Of a DNA stretch of 64,000 nt, positions 10,741 through 21,357 are shown piece after piece (the first letter of the stretch is position 1; the number at the start of each line of letters is the position of its first letter). The translations under genes and the position numbers were made by a program. The stretch covers positions 125,023,911 to 125,087,910 of the forward strand of contig OX352773.1 of assembly GCA_947095535.1 (NCBI GenBank). The letters are read 5' to 3'. This DNA comes from Poecilobothrus nobilitatus. Taxonomy: Eukaryota; Arthropoda; Insecta; Diptera; Dolichopodidae. The notes beneath the pieces were generated by a model. That model searched no databases and was not told where the DNA came from. It was given only the letters and a program-made list of their open reading frames with translations.

Positions 10741-12842
10741 ATGAGTAATATGGTGAGAATAGCCGGGTTCAAGCTTTACAGGTGTGATCGGTCTCAACTA
10801 AATTCTTCAGATCATCAAATACGTGGCGCTGGGGTTGCTATGTTCGTTATATGCGGTCTCTCTATACGAATATTGCAGAATTCTTATCAACTTCACGAAA
10901 TTGAATGTTTTTTAGTTGAATTAGATTCAAATTTAATAAAAAAAACGGCTTTAATTGGCACGGTTTACTTTCCTCATTCCGCTATTCACAAAATTGAACC
11001 GCTTTTCAATGTTTTGAATGTTTTGTGTTCGAACTATGAAAATATACCAATTGGTGGTGATTTCAACATAGACATTTTAGATAACATAACCCTAAGAAAA
11101 ATGTTTTTTTCCTATAAAATCAATAGTATTTGCTTGAGCATATTAAATAAGCACACGCCAACTCGTTTTTGTTCTTTTCGAAACTAACTTTTGGATGTTT
11201 CTAGTGTTGTCTCATAGTTTAAATTCTGTTGATAGCTTTGGCCAAGTTTAGATTCCTGGTCTATCCGACCATAGCTTGATTTATATTATCATGAATACTT
11301 CTGTATATATCCATAAAGAAACCATATGGTATAGGAGTTATGAAAATATCAACATTAACAATTTATTATTTAATGCTTCATAGCTCCCATGGTCTGAGTT
11401 ATTTGTTCATCCTAATATGGACAACAAAGTCGAAATACTCAATAGCCTTACATTAAAATTGCATAATGATAACGTTACAATTGAATCTTTCACTCCGAGA
11501 GATGACTTTATCTTACAATAGCAGCTCTATAAAATTTTGATGACGGAACGAGATAATGCCAATGAAACTTGGACTATAACTAAACCGGTATCTGACCTTA
11601 ATATGTTTAAAAAATTGCGGAACAAAATTAATCTCAAAATACGCCAAGCTAAAAAAACATTACTTTAACGAGATATTACTATCAGCTACTGGTCCAAAAT
11701 CTTTCTGGAATAATTTATCCAAGTTTGGTATTGGGAGAGGTAAACAGATTTTAACTGAAAATGTTGATGTCGATGCTTTAACCAAAATATTTGTTGTACC
11801 GCCGTCAACTTTAAATCATATTTTCGATACTACTACTTCGGCTGTTCCAACAATTTTGTTTTCTTTCAAAAATGTTCGAACTGATAAAGTTATCTAGGCC
11901 GCATTGCATATTAAATTCGAGCCTGTGGGTCCTGATCAAATATCCCCGAAATCTGTAAAAATCATACTCGGTTTAATTGCTCCTTATATTACTCATGGTT
12001 TCAACTGCATTCTAACCCCTGGTGAATTTCCTGGTGGGTCCTTAATGGCTCCCCTACTCTTTAGCCTATACATTTATGATTTTCCATTGTGCTTGTCGAA
12101 CTCTGTATGCCGATTATATGCTGATGACGCTCAACTTTATACAAGTCTACTCTTTGATATTCTTAATAGCTGCATTGCCAATATTAGTGATCATCTTGAT
12201 GATATTCTTTTCTGGTCGAACTTGAATGGACTGAAACTTAATGCATCTAAGTCTAATGTTATGACTATCTACTCTAGTATGAGCCTGTGTGAACTTCACA
12301 ACTTACAATCAACGCATGCAGTAGATTTTTCAAGAATAGGAGGAAAGTCGATCATATCAATGACGTATCAAAGGTTATTTGCGGAACGCCACTTATAAAT
12401 TTCTTAAATTCGAGATACATATTATATTTGAAAAAAATCACTTTAAAGATGAAGATGTTGTAACACTTAGGAAATCTCTCCCGAAATCACTAAAATGCAC
12501 AAGTAATTTTAAAAAATTTATTGAGCTAATTTATTGATTTTTCTTTTTATAAATTTATTAACAGCTTAAATTTCTGCAATTAAAATATGAAATATTGTTT
12601 TTGTTTTTCTTGATAAATTTTGAAATTAATTTTTTATTTTTTCTCTTTTTTTCGTTGTGTTTAATTCTTGTTTAATTTTAATTTTAATATAGTTTAATTT
12701 TGGCATATGCACTAATTTTCTTTTTTCAAGTTTTTTTTGGTTTATTGTAAATTCATACTGTGTACTTTATTAATCGAAGAAGGAATAATGCTACAAACTT
12801 AAAGGACTTATCTTCTTACGTGTAATTAATAAATAAATAAAA
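10741..12842 (+). mobile_element. LINE-B copy 2 (endonuclease plus deleted RT)
   Basis: Starts inside the endonuclease domain (G-F-K-L-Y-R-C-D-R-S, then G-A-G-V-A-M-F; G-D-F-N near 11052) in the open stretch 10741-11187. A stop-ridden linker follows to about 11900. The piece 11904-12398 then has P-D-Q-I-S-P-K fingers, but jumps from T-P-G-E-F-P straight to G-G-S-L-M-A-P-L-L-F-S-L, then Y-A-D-D-A-Q-L-Y. The palm segment holding the first catalytic Asp is therefore deleted near 12030. The 3' UTR and taattaataaataaata tail match copy 1 at 5640-6995. The two copies lack different RT segments. Confidence 0.8.
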
Positions 12843-14185
12843 CAAGGTAGAATGTAAACCAACAGTTTTTAAAAGCGCACATTTCCAAAATACAATACAA
12901 ACTGTTTAGAATTGTGACTTGCATAAAAATTTGAAAATTTAAAAAATAAAATTTAAGAAATTTTTTGTAATAAGAAAATATGTGAAAATAAAACTTTTCT
13001 GGAATTTTTAGAGGATGTAAGTCCGGAACCCTTTATAACTAAGAAAAACCGTTAACACACGTGAAAATATATTACTGGAGCTTTAATTTTTATGTCTTGC
13101 GAAAAAAATTTGTACAGGTGCTTAAGTTACAAGTGCCTAAAAATAGCAAATTTTCTATTTTTCAGCCCTAATACCTCTTAAACAGGTATTTTGTAAAGAA
13201 ACTTATACTAATTTTCAAAAAAATTTTCTAAGGTAACTTATACTAATTCTAAAAGTTTTTTCTTGCTTTAAAACTTTGTGTTCCTATCTAAAATCGTGCC
13301 GGAGTTATGATAAAAGCAATTTCATACAAAATGTGGCACATAAAGGTAAATTTAAATAGTAAATTACAAAATATTGCATAATTTTAATATTGATTTATGT
13401 AGATAATAAAATTTCCGATCTTCTAGAGATTTTAGATTGTAACACTATTACGCAGAGCCTGAGTTATATACATCTGAAAATGGGGCTTTTTCGAAATTTT
13501 GAAGAGCTGTAACTCTCGAACCCTATATAAATAAAATAACACACGTTAAAATATATTACTGTAGCTTTAATTTTTATATTTTGCAGAAATAAAATGTGTA
13601 CAGGTTCCTAAGTTACAGGTGTTTAAAAATAGCAAATTTTCAATATTTGAACCCTAATAGATAATAGCTAATAAACAGGGGGTGCCCCAAAAAAATTTTC
13701 TGAGCAAACTTATACTAATTCTAAAAGTTCTTTCTTGTCTCAAAATTTCAAGCCTCTACCGAAAAGCTCTATTTAAAAGTTATGAAAGTAGAAAAATCAT
13801 GCAAAATTTGGTTTTCACATAATTGTAAATTAAAATACTAAAAATTGTATAATTTTGATTTTGATTTGATACAAAGATAAAAAAAATACCTGTCGTATGA
13901 CGTTTTCAGGTTGAAAAAATCTTAAGCAGAACGTAAGATATATGCATTTAAATATAGGGCTTTTTCAAAGTTTTAGGGGCTGTAGCTCCGTAATGGATAG
14001 GGCTACATGAAAAAGTTGTTCCACAAAATTATTTTATTTATGAGACCTACCCATGGTTAAAATTTTTTTTCTCATAGTTAACTGTGTAGAAATTTTGTAA
14101 ACAGACGAATGGACGGACGGACAGAGTGAAACTAATAAGCACATTTTTTCAAATTTTTTTTTGAAATATGCTAAAAATAAAAAAA
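12843..14185 (+). repeat. Foldback-family repeat, single arm
   Basis: Begins aacaaggtagaatgtaaacc directly at the LINE-B tail and matches, collinearly, the arm at 33190-34500 and the inverse arm at 31920-33080. Anchors include gtttttaaaagcgcacatttcc, several 'tcctaagttacaggtgtttaaaaatagc' units and ccatggttaaaa near 14051. The outer end has 'gtaaacagacgaatggacgg' and 'gtgaaactaataagcacattttttc' near 14098-14150. The arm contains ~440-bp degenerate internal units, each with 'ttaacacacgtgaaaatatattactgg' and 'aagttcttttcttgtctcaaaatttc'-like blocks. Only one arm is present here. No coding signal. Confidence 0.75.
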
Positions 14186-14214
14186 CTAAATATTTTAATA
14201 TTTTATGTTCTTTG

Positions 14215-15270
14215 TTAATTAGTTGTTCTTTTTATACCCTACACCTAATCTATAAGGTACCTATATTAACTTTGGTATGGTGTTTGTAACCACCAAAAGG
14301 AAGCGAGTTAGATATGGACTTGTATATATATTCTGAATAAGGATCACCTTTTCAGTCGATTTAACGTTGTTTGTCCGTCTGTTCGCACTATAACTCAAAA
14401 ACTAATAAAGCTATCTTAATTAATTTTATTTAATATGTTACTAATTAAGAAAGGAAGGCAGAGACTGCTTTTGGACAAAATCGGTCCATGGGTTCGGATT
14501 CTGGAAGCTTCTGAATGATTTCGGGACAAACGAGATTATCTCCAAAACCAACAAAGATTGAATCTTTAAGTTTAAAGCAATGTTGTTCCTTCATGTCTGA
14601 TTTATGTTTCTGAAATTTGAGAGGATTTGGTCCATTGGTTCGGATTTTAGAGGCTTCCGAAGGAGTCCCAGAGCAAACAAACACATCTCCAAAATCAATA
14701 AAGAATCTTTATATTTTTTATATTTGTTTCTGTTATATTTCCCTTTCTTTAAAATGGAAAACTGACATTTGAAATGATTTGGACCATGTATTCGGATTTC
14801 GGATTTTGAAGTTTTCTGTAAGTTTTCTGTAATGTTTCCTCTTAGTCCGTGAAATTTGAGATGAATTGCAGTGGCGATTCGGGTAGCGGGTATATTTTCG
14901 AAATTAATAAATATAGAAACTTGAAATTTTGTACAAGGGTGTTAAAGCATGACTCTTTTAAGTTCTAGAAATTCGAGATGACTAAGGAAGAAAAAAAAGA
15001 CTGTGCAATCAGCAATTTAATTTTTAATTTAATTCGAATTATTCAGGAGTAGGATATTAATAAGTCAGTTGCATCGACTTACTATTTATTATTTATTTTT
15101 ATATTTATTCTTAATGTCTCATGATCACTAATTTTTGCATCATTGTCAACCCAAGCTGAATCCTTCTCATGTCGATTTGTTATCAGCCAATTCATCAATG
15201 TTTTAGACATCTGTGTTATACGCAACTTATGTTTTCTGTAAATGTTAAAAAAATATTAGAAAAACATTAG
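14215..15270 (-). repeat. Dispersed array element, copy 2
   Basis: Same order as 7035-7910: a tataccctacacctaatctataaggtacct end, the aaccaccaaaaggaagcgagttagatat block, a gtttgtccgtctgttcg tract, then units with a gggttcggattctggaagcttc core near 14494 and 14638. The far end reaches a stem-like motif, taagtcagttgcatcgactt, at 15061-15080, which is the inverse of the motif at 30888-30908 in copy 3. Downstream sequence at 15195-15268 also matches 7830-7905 (gttttagacatctgtgttatac, aaaaaaatattagaaaaa). The open frame 14445-14684 is repeat-derived. Confidence 0.7.
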
Positions 15271-15309
15271 ACCGGTAACTTATGCACTGCACCTATGGTC
15301 AGATATTTT

Positions 15310-15345
15310 ATATATTTATTTATTTATTTATTATACTCCTTAACT
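15310..15345. repeat. TTTA microsatellite
   Basis: A run of tatttatttatttatttatt, the type of sequence that forms the 3' tail of the LINEs at 9213 and 12842. It may mark another minus-strand LINE 3' end, but no RT motif was found upstream of it. Confidence 0.5.
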
Positions 15346-15584
15346 TACACATTTTTTATATTTTTGTGATTTTACAATATTTGTTATTTCAATATTATTA
15401 TAATATTTGTTGTAGAGTTCAGGCTCATGTCGCCTTTTCAGTTGAAGTATAATGTATTTCTATTTTTAAATTTTTCTAAATTTTTAAATTTGAATGTGAA
15501 GAAAAATGAAGTTTAAAAACCTCATATGAATTTTTGATTTAATTTTCATAAAATCTTATAACAAAAACTTTTTTTTTTTTTAGT

Positions 15585-15690
15585 GCATTTATCTGTCACA
15601 TAAATGTAACAAGGAAATTACGCACCCTTTACGCAGCTATTGGGGACGTTTGGAACATACATAATCCCTCCACCGTTGAAGTTCAAATTC
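15585..15690 (-). mobile_element. SINE-1 remnant (copy 3)
   Basis: The sequence gtgcatttatctgtcacataaatgtaacaaggaaattacgcaccc matches the 3' tail of SINE-1 in the same orientation as copy 1. The tRNA-like head is reduced to a degenerate 'gaagttcaaattctc' B-box remnant near 15678-15692. It is an old, partly deleted copy. Confidence 0.55.
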
Positions 15691-15699
15691 TCTGGAATT

Positions 15700-16230
15700 T
15701 CATTATAATTTAAAATTTTGAAATTTTAAAACTTACATATAATAATAAAACTTATACATATGAAAAATTAAAAACTTTAAATGAATTAACTTTAAGCAAA
15801 CATTGTATATTTAAAAATAATTGTCAATTAACAAATAATAAATTAATATAAATTGTAAAAATTAATAAAGAAACAATTTTAATCAAAAAAGCTAATAAAT
15901 TACATACAAATCAATCATGTGATAATAGAAACATAATTGTATCAAATCATGTTCTTATTCATTTTAACAATTGTTCATTAAATATAATGGATCATTATTT
16001 TTCAAATTTAAAATATATATTTCAAGAAAAATTCTATTATCCATTAAATCAAACTTGTAATTTTAAGAATAAAACAACATTTGATGAAATTGTGAAAATG
16101 AAAATAAAATAAATCTAATAAAAGAATTAAAATTTCATAAACATGTCCCTTATATATTCGACATGATAATTTTTGTAATTGGAATAATTGGAGTAATTGT
16201 CTTATTTAAAAAATTTTGATATTTTAAAAT
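15700..16230 (+). pseudogene. Errantivirus-type env, C-terminal remnant
   Basis: A decayed endogenous-retrovirus envelope remnant. It shows an asparagine-rich, cysteine-containing ectodomain segment around 15900-16070 and a stretch of about 18 hydrophobic residues at about 16166-16207. A few lysines and a stop near 16217 end it. At least one frame disruption lies near 16105-16125. Directly downstream come a polypurine tract and an AGTTA start, the usual arrangement at the 3' end of gypsy-type errantiviruses. The transmembrane-anchored C-terminus and its position are what identify it. Pol is absent upstream, so this is only the 3' end of an element. It is separate from the BEL env at 21931-23440. 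Confidence 0.55.
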
Positions 16231-16260
16231 TAATAAAAGAATTCAGGAGAATTCTAACTT

Positions 16261-16740
16261 AAAGGAGGGAAAAGTTACGTATACACCAAATCCTTTATGT
16301 AATAAAATAAATTATTTACCAGACACTACGTCAGCACTTCCTGTTATTATCAAAACAAGTACAAATTCTTCAAATTATATTCCCCACAAAAATAGCAGAC
16401 GCTAAATTTGCATTTCCTGTTATTCCTAAAAATAATAAATTTATTAATCAAATAATTCAAAAACAATATCATATTCAATCATGTTTAATCATAATTTTAT
16501 CGTGGAATAATTAAAATAAAAGCTTTCCCCACATTTAATTAACATTGCTCGAATTACACCTAAATTAAATAGAAGTATTGCTGAGATTGCAATTTTTAAA
16601 TAATATAAATAGTCATACAAATCAGAAGAAAATCAATCATAGTTTAAACCTGAAAGTGGTCATAATTAAATCATTTGTTTAAATTTGTATTAAATTCTTT
16701 TGCGTTTATAACTGTTTCTCTAATAATATTGCAACGCGAC
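16261..16740 (+). repeat. Polypurine tract and probable start of errantivirus 3' LTR
   Basis: AAAGGAGGGAAA at 16261-16272 is a polypurine tract, followed immediately by AGTTACGTATACACC, matching the AGTTA start of many errantivirus LTRs. The right end of the LTR cannot be fixed, because no second LTR is in the window; 16740 is a guess where composition changes. Confidence 0.45.
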
Positions 16741-16859
16741 ACTGGTAACGCAAAGTCTGTCTCAAAATCCAATGCTACAGATTTTACTAATTTTTTTAAA
16801 AATAATTTTTTCGCCATTAGAATTTTCTTTTTTTTTTGAAAATACCGAGGAAATTAAAA

Positions 16860-17125
16860 TAAATAAAATTTATAACTGTTGCAGCTATTAAAATTTATAA
16901 CTATTACAACTGCACTGTAGCAGCTATTATTGTTATCATTACTATTACCATTACTATTATTATTGTTATTATTACTATAACTATTATACTATTATTATTG
17001 TTATTATTACTATTACCATTACTATTAATATTGTTATTATTACTATTATTATTATTACTATTTATTATTATTATTATTTTTATTATTATTATTATTATCA
17101 TCATTATTATTATTATTATTATATA
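16860..17125. repeat. Trinucleotide microsatellite (TTA/ATT with interruptions)
   Basis: About 250 bases of tattattgttattactattacc-type trinucleotide repeat. It yields spurious Asn-rich and Ile-rich frames on the two strands (for example 16904-17104), which are not genes. Confidence 0.9.
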
Positions 17126-17200
17126 AAATTGAAGGTTAGACTACTCCAACTTTTTTTTCATAATAACTCTTCTCTGATGTCAATATATAGAATAAAAGTT
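17125..17200 (+). repeat. Short dispersed repeat, copy 1
   Basis: The block attgaaggttagactactccaac...ataataactcttctctgatgt...aataaaagtt recurs at 38527-38605 in the same orientation with a few differences. Its parent element is not recognisable. Confidence 0.7.
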
Positions 17201-17278
17201 TATAATATTTTAATAGTATATCAACAAAAGTCAATCAGAAAATACCTATTCTTAACAATATAAATAATATTTAAAAAT

Positions 17279-17464
17279 AGGGGCCTCGATGGCCTAATGC
17301 GTAAGAGCGTATAAAATACGCTGTAAACACCGAGGGAGTGTGGGTTCGAGTCCCAGACACGTCGAATTCTTCCCCCTTACGACATTTACAGCCACGCCTG
17401 AACAGGAAGGGGTGTGTAATGTCCTGTCCACATTTATGTGGCGTTAAAATGCATTAAAAAGAAA
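17279..17464 (+). mobile_element. SINE-1 (tRNA-derived) copy 2
   Basis: Head: ggggcctcgatggcctaatg resembles an A box (GGCCTAATGCGTAAGAG), and GGTTCGAGTCC at 17343-17353 is a perfect B box. The body ends in cctgtccacatttatgtggc, then an A-rich tail from about 17446. The best preserved of three copies. The acceptor-arm ends do not pair as in a functional tRNA, so it is a SINE rather than a tRNA gene. Confidence 0.85.
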
Positions 17465-17474
17465 TAAATGGAAA

Positions 17475-17858
17475 ATGAACATAATGAAGAAAAAAATCAT
17501 ATTATCAGAAGACCTCGAACTGTTCACTCCAACACCATCTGTAATAGAAAAAACACCTTTGGTAAAGGGGAGAAAAAGGAGATATGCACATCATCATCAA
17601 GAAAATCTACAACAACAACCCCTTCAATCAACAAGTATCAAAAAAAGATTATTAGAGGAATTCAGTGCAAAAAATTCTCAACTAAAATCTATTTTAAAAG
17701 TTAAAAATATGAAAAACTTAAAACTTAAGGAAATTAAAAACAACGTAAAAACCGTATACGGTAACAAGTGGATCTTCGAGACTCTTACACAATATTATTT
17801 TTGTTCCAGTGAAAAACCAAAATATGTCGGAGGGAAATATAGGGATGTATATTTATAG
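17475..17858 (+). CDS. Unrecognised 127-aa ORF
   Basis: An open frame of 127 codons directly after the SINE-1 tail. The product would be basic: an N-terminal third with T-P-T-P and a K-G-R-K-R-R-Y cluster near residues 31-37, a His/Gln-rich patch, a lysine-rich middle likely to be helical, and an aromatic-rich C-terminus. I recognise no domain. A second frame (17468-17704) is also open over much of it. The stop at 17856-17858 is soon followed by a splice-donor-like cagGTAAGC at about 17861-17869, so part of it could be an exon. It sits just upstream of the mariner-like element. It may be a chance ORF. Confidence 0.3.
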   Translation: MNIMKKKIILSEDLELFTPTPSVIEKTPLVKGRKRRYAHHHQENLQQQPLQSTSIKKRLLEEFSAKNSQLKSILKVKNMKNLKLKEIKNNVKTVYGNKWIFETLTQYYFCSSEKPKYVGGKYRDVYL

Positions 17859-17964
17859 ATACAGGTAAGCTGTATTTCCATTTATAACAGTGAAGTTATA
17901 TACATATACAAATTTTTTATATCCATCAATGTTGTTTTGTTTTTAATAATCAGTACATATAAAA

Positions 17965-19252
17965 AAATTGAGGTATCGTTTTCATTTTAATAAAAAAAGA
18001 CTTTTTTTTTGAAATATTAAATATATTTTTATTTTAATTTATTACAAATAGGTTCCGGTTAATAATGAAAAATTATGTCGGCCAAGTGGCCCCCTCTACT
18101 ACTTCGGCAGGCTTCCAATCTTTTCCAAAATTCTGAATCACGTTGTTCAATAAACTGTTCTCAATGGTTGAAATCTGCTCGATAATGTTGTTTTTAAGCT
18201 CTTGAATTGTTGTGGGATTATTGCTGTACACTTTCGATTTCACAAAACCCCACAAAAAAAAATCCAACGGTGTCAAATCGCACGATCTTGGTGGCCACAT
18301 CACTCCTCCTCTACGAGAAATAATGCGATTTTCAAACTTTTCCTTCGAAAGATCCATTGTTTCTCTTGCTGTGTGGCAAGTGGCACCGTCCTGTTGAAAC
18401 CACATACTCTCTACGTCCAAAGCATCAATTTCTTGCCACAAAAAGCTCCGGATCATCTCCCTGTAGCGATTTCCATTGACCGTAATCGCATTTCCATTTG
18501 CGTTTTCAAAAAAATATGGTCCGATGATTCCTCCTGACCACAAACCACACCAAACCGTAACTTTTTGTGGATGCACTGGTTGCTCTAAGATAACCCTTGG
18601 ATTCTCTTCACCCCAAATGCGGCAATTCTGTTTATTGACGTAGCTATTGAGCTGGAAATGAGCTTCGTCGGTGAAGATTATTTTGTTTAAAAAATTCTCA
18701 TTTTCTTCTTGTTTTTCGATTGCCCAAGAAACGAATTGCCGACGTAATGCATGGTCAGTTGGTTTTAATTCTTGCGTCAGCTGGATCTTATAAGCCTTTA
18801 AATGCAGATCACGATGCAAAATGTTGAATAATGTGGATGGTTTGATGTTTAATTGCTACGAACGATGACGAATGGAAGTTTTTGGATCTTCTTCAACACT
18901 TCTGCTCACAGCTGCTACATTCTCGGTTGAACGGCCACTACGTTGATAAATATTGCCTCTGTTATCAAGAACAGATCCAGTTTCTAGAAATTTATCAACC
19001 ATCAGCTTGGTGGCACGATTTGTTGGAGCATTTTCTCTACCAAATTTTGTTCGAAATTTCCTAATTACATCTTGAAAACTTTTACCATTTTCAAAAAATG
19101 TTGTAATAACAAAAACACGTTGTTCCTTCGTGTAACGTTCCATATTAACTAACCGGAATGTATTTAGAATATATCTAAAGAAACCTCGTATAAAAATTTC
19201 AGGTAGAAAAAAAATGGCGGCAAAATCAAAATGATACCTCAATTTTGAACAC
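17965..19252 (-). mobile_element. Mariner-like (IS630-Tc1-mariner) element
   Basis: One transposase gene bracketed by inverted ends: ttgaggtatcgttttcatttt at about 17969-17989 and the inverse aaaatcaaaatgatacctcaa at about 19222-19242. The outermost right bases (gggtgttcaaaattgagg inverted) are followed by TATATA, consistent with TA target sites; the left outer end is more degraded. Overall length about 1.3 kb is usual for mariner-like elements. Confidence 0.85.
18073..19143 (-). pseudogene. Mariner-like transposase with one internal stop
   Basis: A DDD-type transposase (cut-and-paste at TA sites). The ATG at 19143 (M-E-R-Y-T-K-E-Q) starts the helix-turn-helix DNA-binding half, interrupted by one TAG at 18856-18858; the same frame then continues without another stop to 18073. 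Total length would be about 356 codons, near the family norm. Catalytic candidates, counted from the ATG at 18819, are D51 (T-D-E-A-H-F), D144 (Q-Q-D-G-A-T) and D181 (C-D-L-T-P-L-D), giving about 36 residues between the second and third. W-P-P-R-S and F-F-L-W-G motifs surround the last Asp. A longer upstream extension to 19242 is open, but it crosses the inverted-repeat end. Confidence 0.85.
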
Positions 19253-19260
19253 CCTATATA

Positions 19261-19869
19261 TAATAATATTATGTATGATGGAGCTGTATGTATATATGGA
19301 TATTTGTTAGAGAATTTTTTTTTATTAATTTAAAAGGAATCTCGTGTGAATTTTCCATTTCATAATTTTTATTGTGCCATGAATTATTTTAACGCGATTT
19401 GTCTCTTTTATAGTTTATTGTTTTTTTTTGGTTACTTTCTCCACAAAATTTGTAATAGTTTTTATTATTTTATTTGTTTTTTAATTTTAACCACAATAAT
19501 TACCCTTGGAAGTTGTAACTGTATATAATATTAACATTATCATATTTGTACCTATGACGAAGGGATTCAACTTGGTTGGTTTTGCAAACCGATAATATGT
19601 CGAAGGGATAAACTCTGTCAAATACGTTATCCAAAAAGTTCACGACGATATCTTACAGTTACAATCATCAAATTAATTTAATATTGTCAAAATATGGAAA
19701 AATTTCAAGAACAAAATTTTAAATTAAATTTCTTACTTATTTGATTTTTATAATATACTTTGATGTAACCTATATTCATAAAAATATTTAAAAAGTTTTA
19801 AATAAATACATATATTTGAGAAAAAAGCAATTTATTCTTATTTTTATTTTTACCATTTTTATTTATTTA
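19261..19869. other. AT-rich interval, nothing recognised
   Basis: No ORF with domain character, RNA gene or element end is visible. A short hydrophobic frame at 19346-19528 is composition-driven. Confidence 0.6.
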
Positions 19870-20560
19870 TTTTATTTAATATTTTTTTTTTTGTAGAAAC
19901 CATCTTTCAGACAAATGTCGTTGTTCGTAATTGCATCCTTTTTTTTACTTTCATGTGCATACAGCTAATGAATTTCCAATATAAAGAAAACAAAAAGAAA
20001 ATTTTTTGAGCATAATTCCCATTTCAAATATTTATACCTGTTGAAGATCAAGGTCAAGATCAATATTTACTACACCCCTTTATTTTACATCAAGGATTTT
20101 GCTCATATTATTGTGGTTATCAAAATGAAGTTTAACATTTGCTTTTTTCTTTTTTATTTTGCAAAAATATCCCTTTTAATTTTTATAAAAAAAAAATTAT
20201 AATGTGTACTACGTATCTATCTATCTATATTTTCATTCTGTTTTACTGTATTGCTTCTGTAAGCTCAAGATCAATATTTGTTTTTCTCTTTGTCTTTTTA
20301 CCTTCACAAAAAATAATATGCATTTTAATTTTTTTTTTTTTTAAAAGTATGTTGCGCATAATAATATAGATATATATAATATATCTTCACAACTTTATTT
20401 TATCGTTTTCCTTCAGTAATTTTAAGGTCAAGGTCAACTTTAAAATTTAGTTAATATAGTACCTACCATATATTATTTTTTTTTCTTTTTTATTTTGCAA
20501 AATATATCCATTTTTATTTTTATAAAAACACATATTACATACCTAGTTTTATACTTACAA
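19870..20560 (+). repeat. Degenerate tandem repeat, unit about 150-180 bp
   Basis: Three recognisable units each pair a 'caaggtcaagatcaatattt'-like block (about 20047, 20263, 20427) with a following 'cttttttattttgcaaaaatatcc...tttttataaaa' block (about 20149, 20298, 20484). Spacing is irregular and divergence high, so it is an old satellite-like repeat or nested microsatellite. Open frames here (20139-20369) are hydrophobic by composition. Confidence 0.55.
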
Positions 20561-21357
20561 ACCTTTATTTAATATTATCATTCTCCCGAAAAACAAAAAT
20601 CACTCAAACGAAACTCTCTATTTTACAATATCTTATTTTAAATTCAATCGTATAACTCACAGATATAAAAATTTCAAACTACCTTTCATTTATAAACATA
20701 AATTAACATATTACTTACAATTAACACTATAGCGTAAGGTTAAATGGTTCACACTAGTAAAATTTATATTCCAATGGTATCTCGGTTCAAATCTCCTTGT
20801 ATTCAATATTTCTTTATTTTATTATCAATTTATCCCTTACTTCAAACTATAATCATCATTCCCTTTTCTCATAATTAACCCTTCTATTATATTCCTTAAA
20901 TCACGCAAGCGTGACACCCTACAGACAAACACCACAATTTATTATGCACCCCTCACCAAAACAAAAATAAAGTAACTACACCTACATATCTAGATCTGAC
21001 ATTCAACTTATTCTACGACGCAAATAACTTGGATGATTAGGTCATCTACCAGGTCAAATACCTCTTCCATAACAACTACACCCTAATATTTATATACTCT
21101 CCACCTTTTTAATATTCAACCCCTCTCTTTACCTATTAAATTTTCTCTATACTAATAACTTCTCTTTCCTAATTAATATTCACCCTCTTCTCTACACATT
21201 ACATTTTCTTTATATTAATAACATCCCCCTACACTAATATTTCACCCCTGTATAAATAAATTACAATTCAAACGTAACACCCCCACTCATTATTCATCCC
21301 CCGACTTAATTAATATTCACCCTCCACACAAATTTCTTTCAATCACTCAACCGGAAT
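20561..21357. other. AT-rich interval with pyrimidine-skewed strand
   Basis: About 800 bases rich in A, T and C and poor in G on the plus strand, especially 20860-21360 (many cccct, ttcaccc). No gene or repeat end was recognised. Confidence 0.6.

Noticed and set aside
16904..17104. Asn/Ile-rich 66-aa protein
   Set aside because: Translation of a TTA/ATT microsatellite.
17279..17365. tRNA gene from the perfect B box
   Set aside because: Acceptor ends do not pair and the same sequence recurs in two other copies with a constant SINE tail.
20139..20369. Small membrane protein (76 aa)
   Set aside because: T-rich low-complexity DNA produces Phe/Leu/Ile runs; it overlaps the degenerate tandem repeat.
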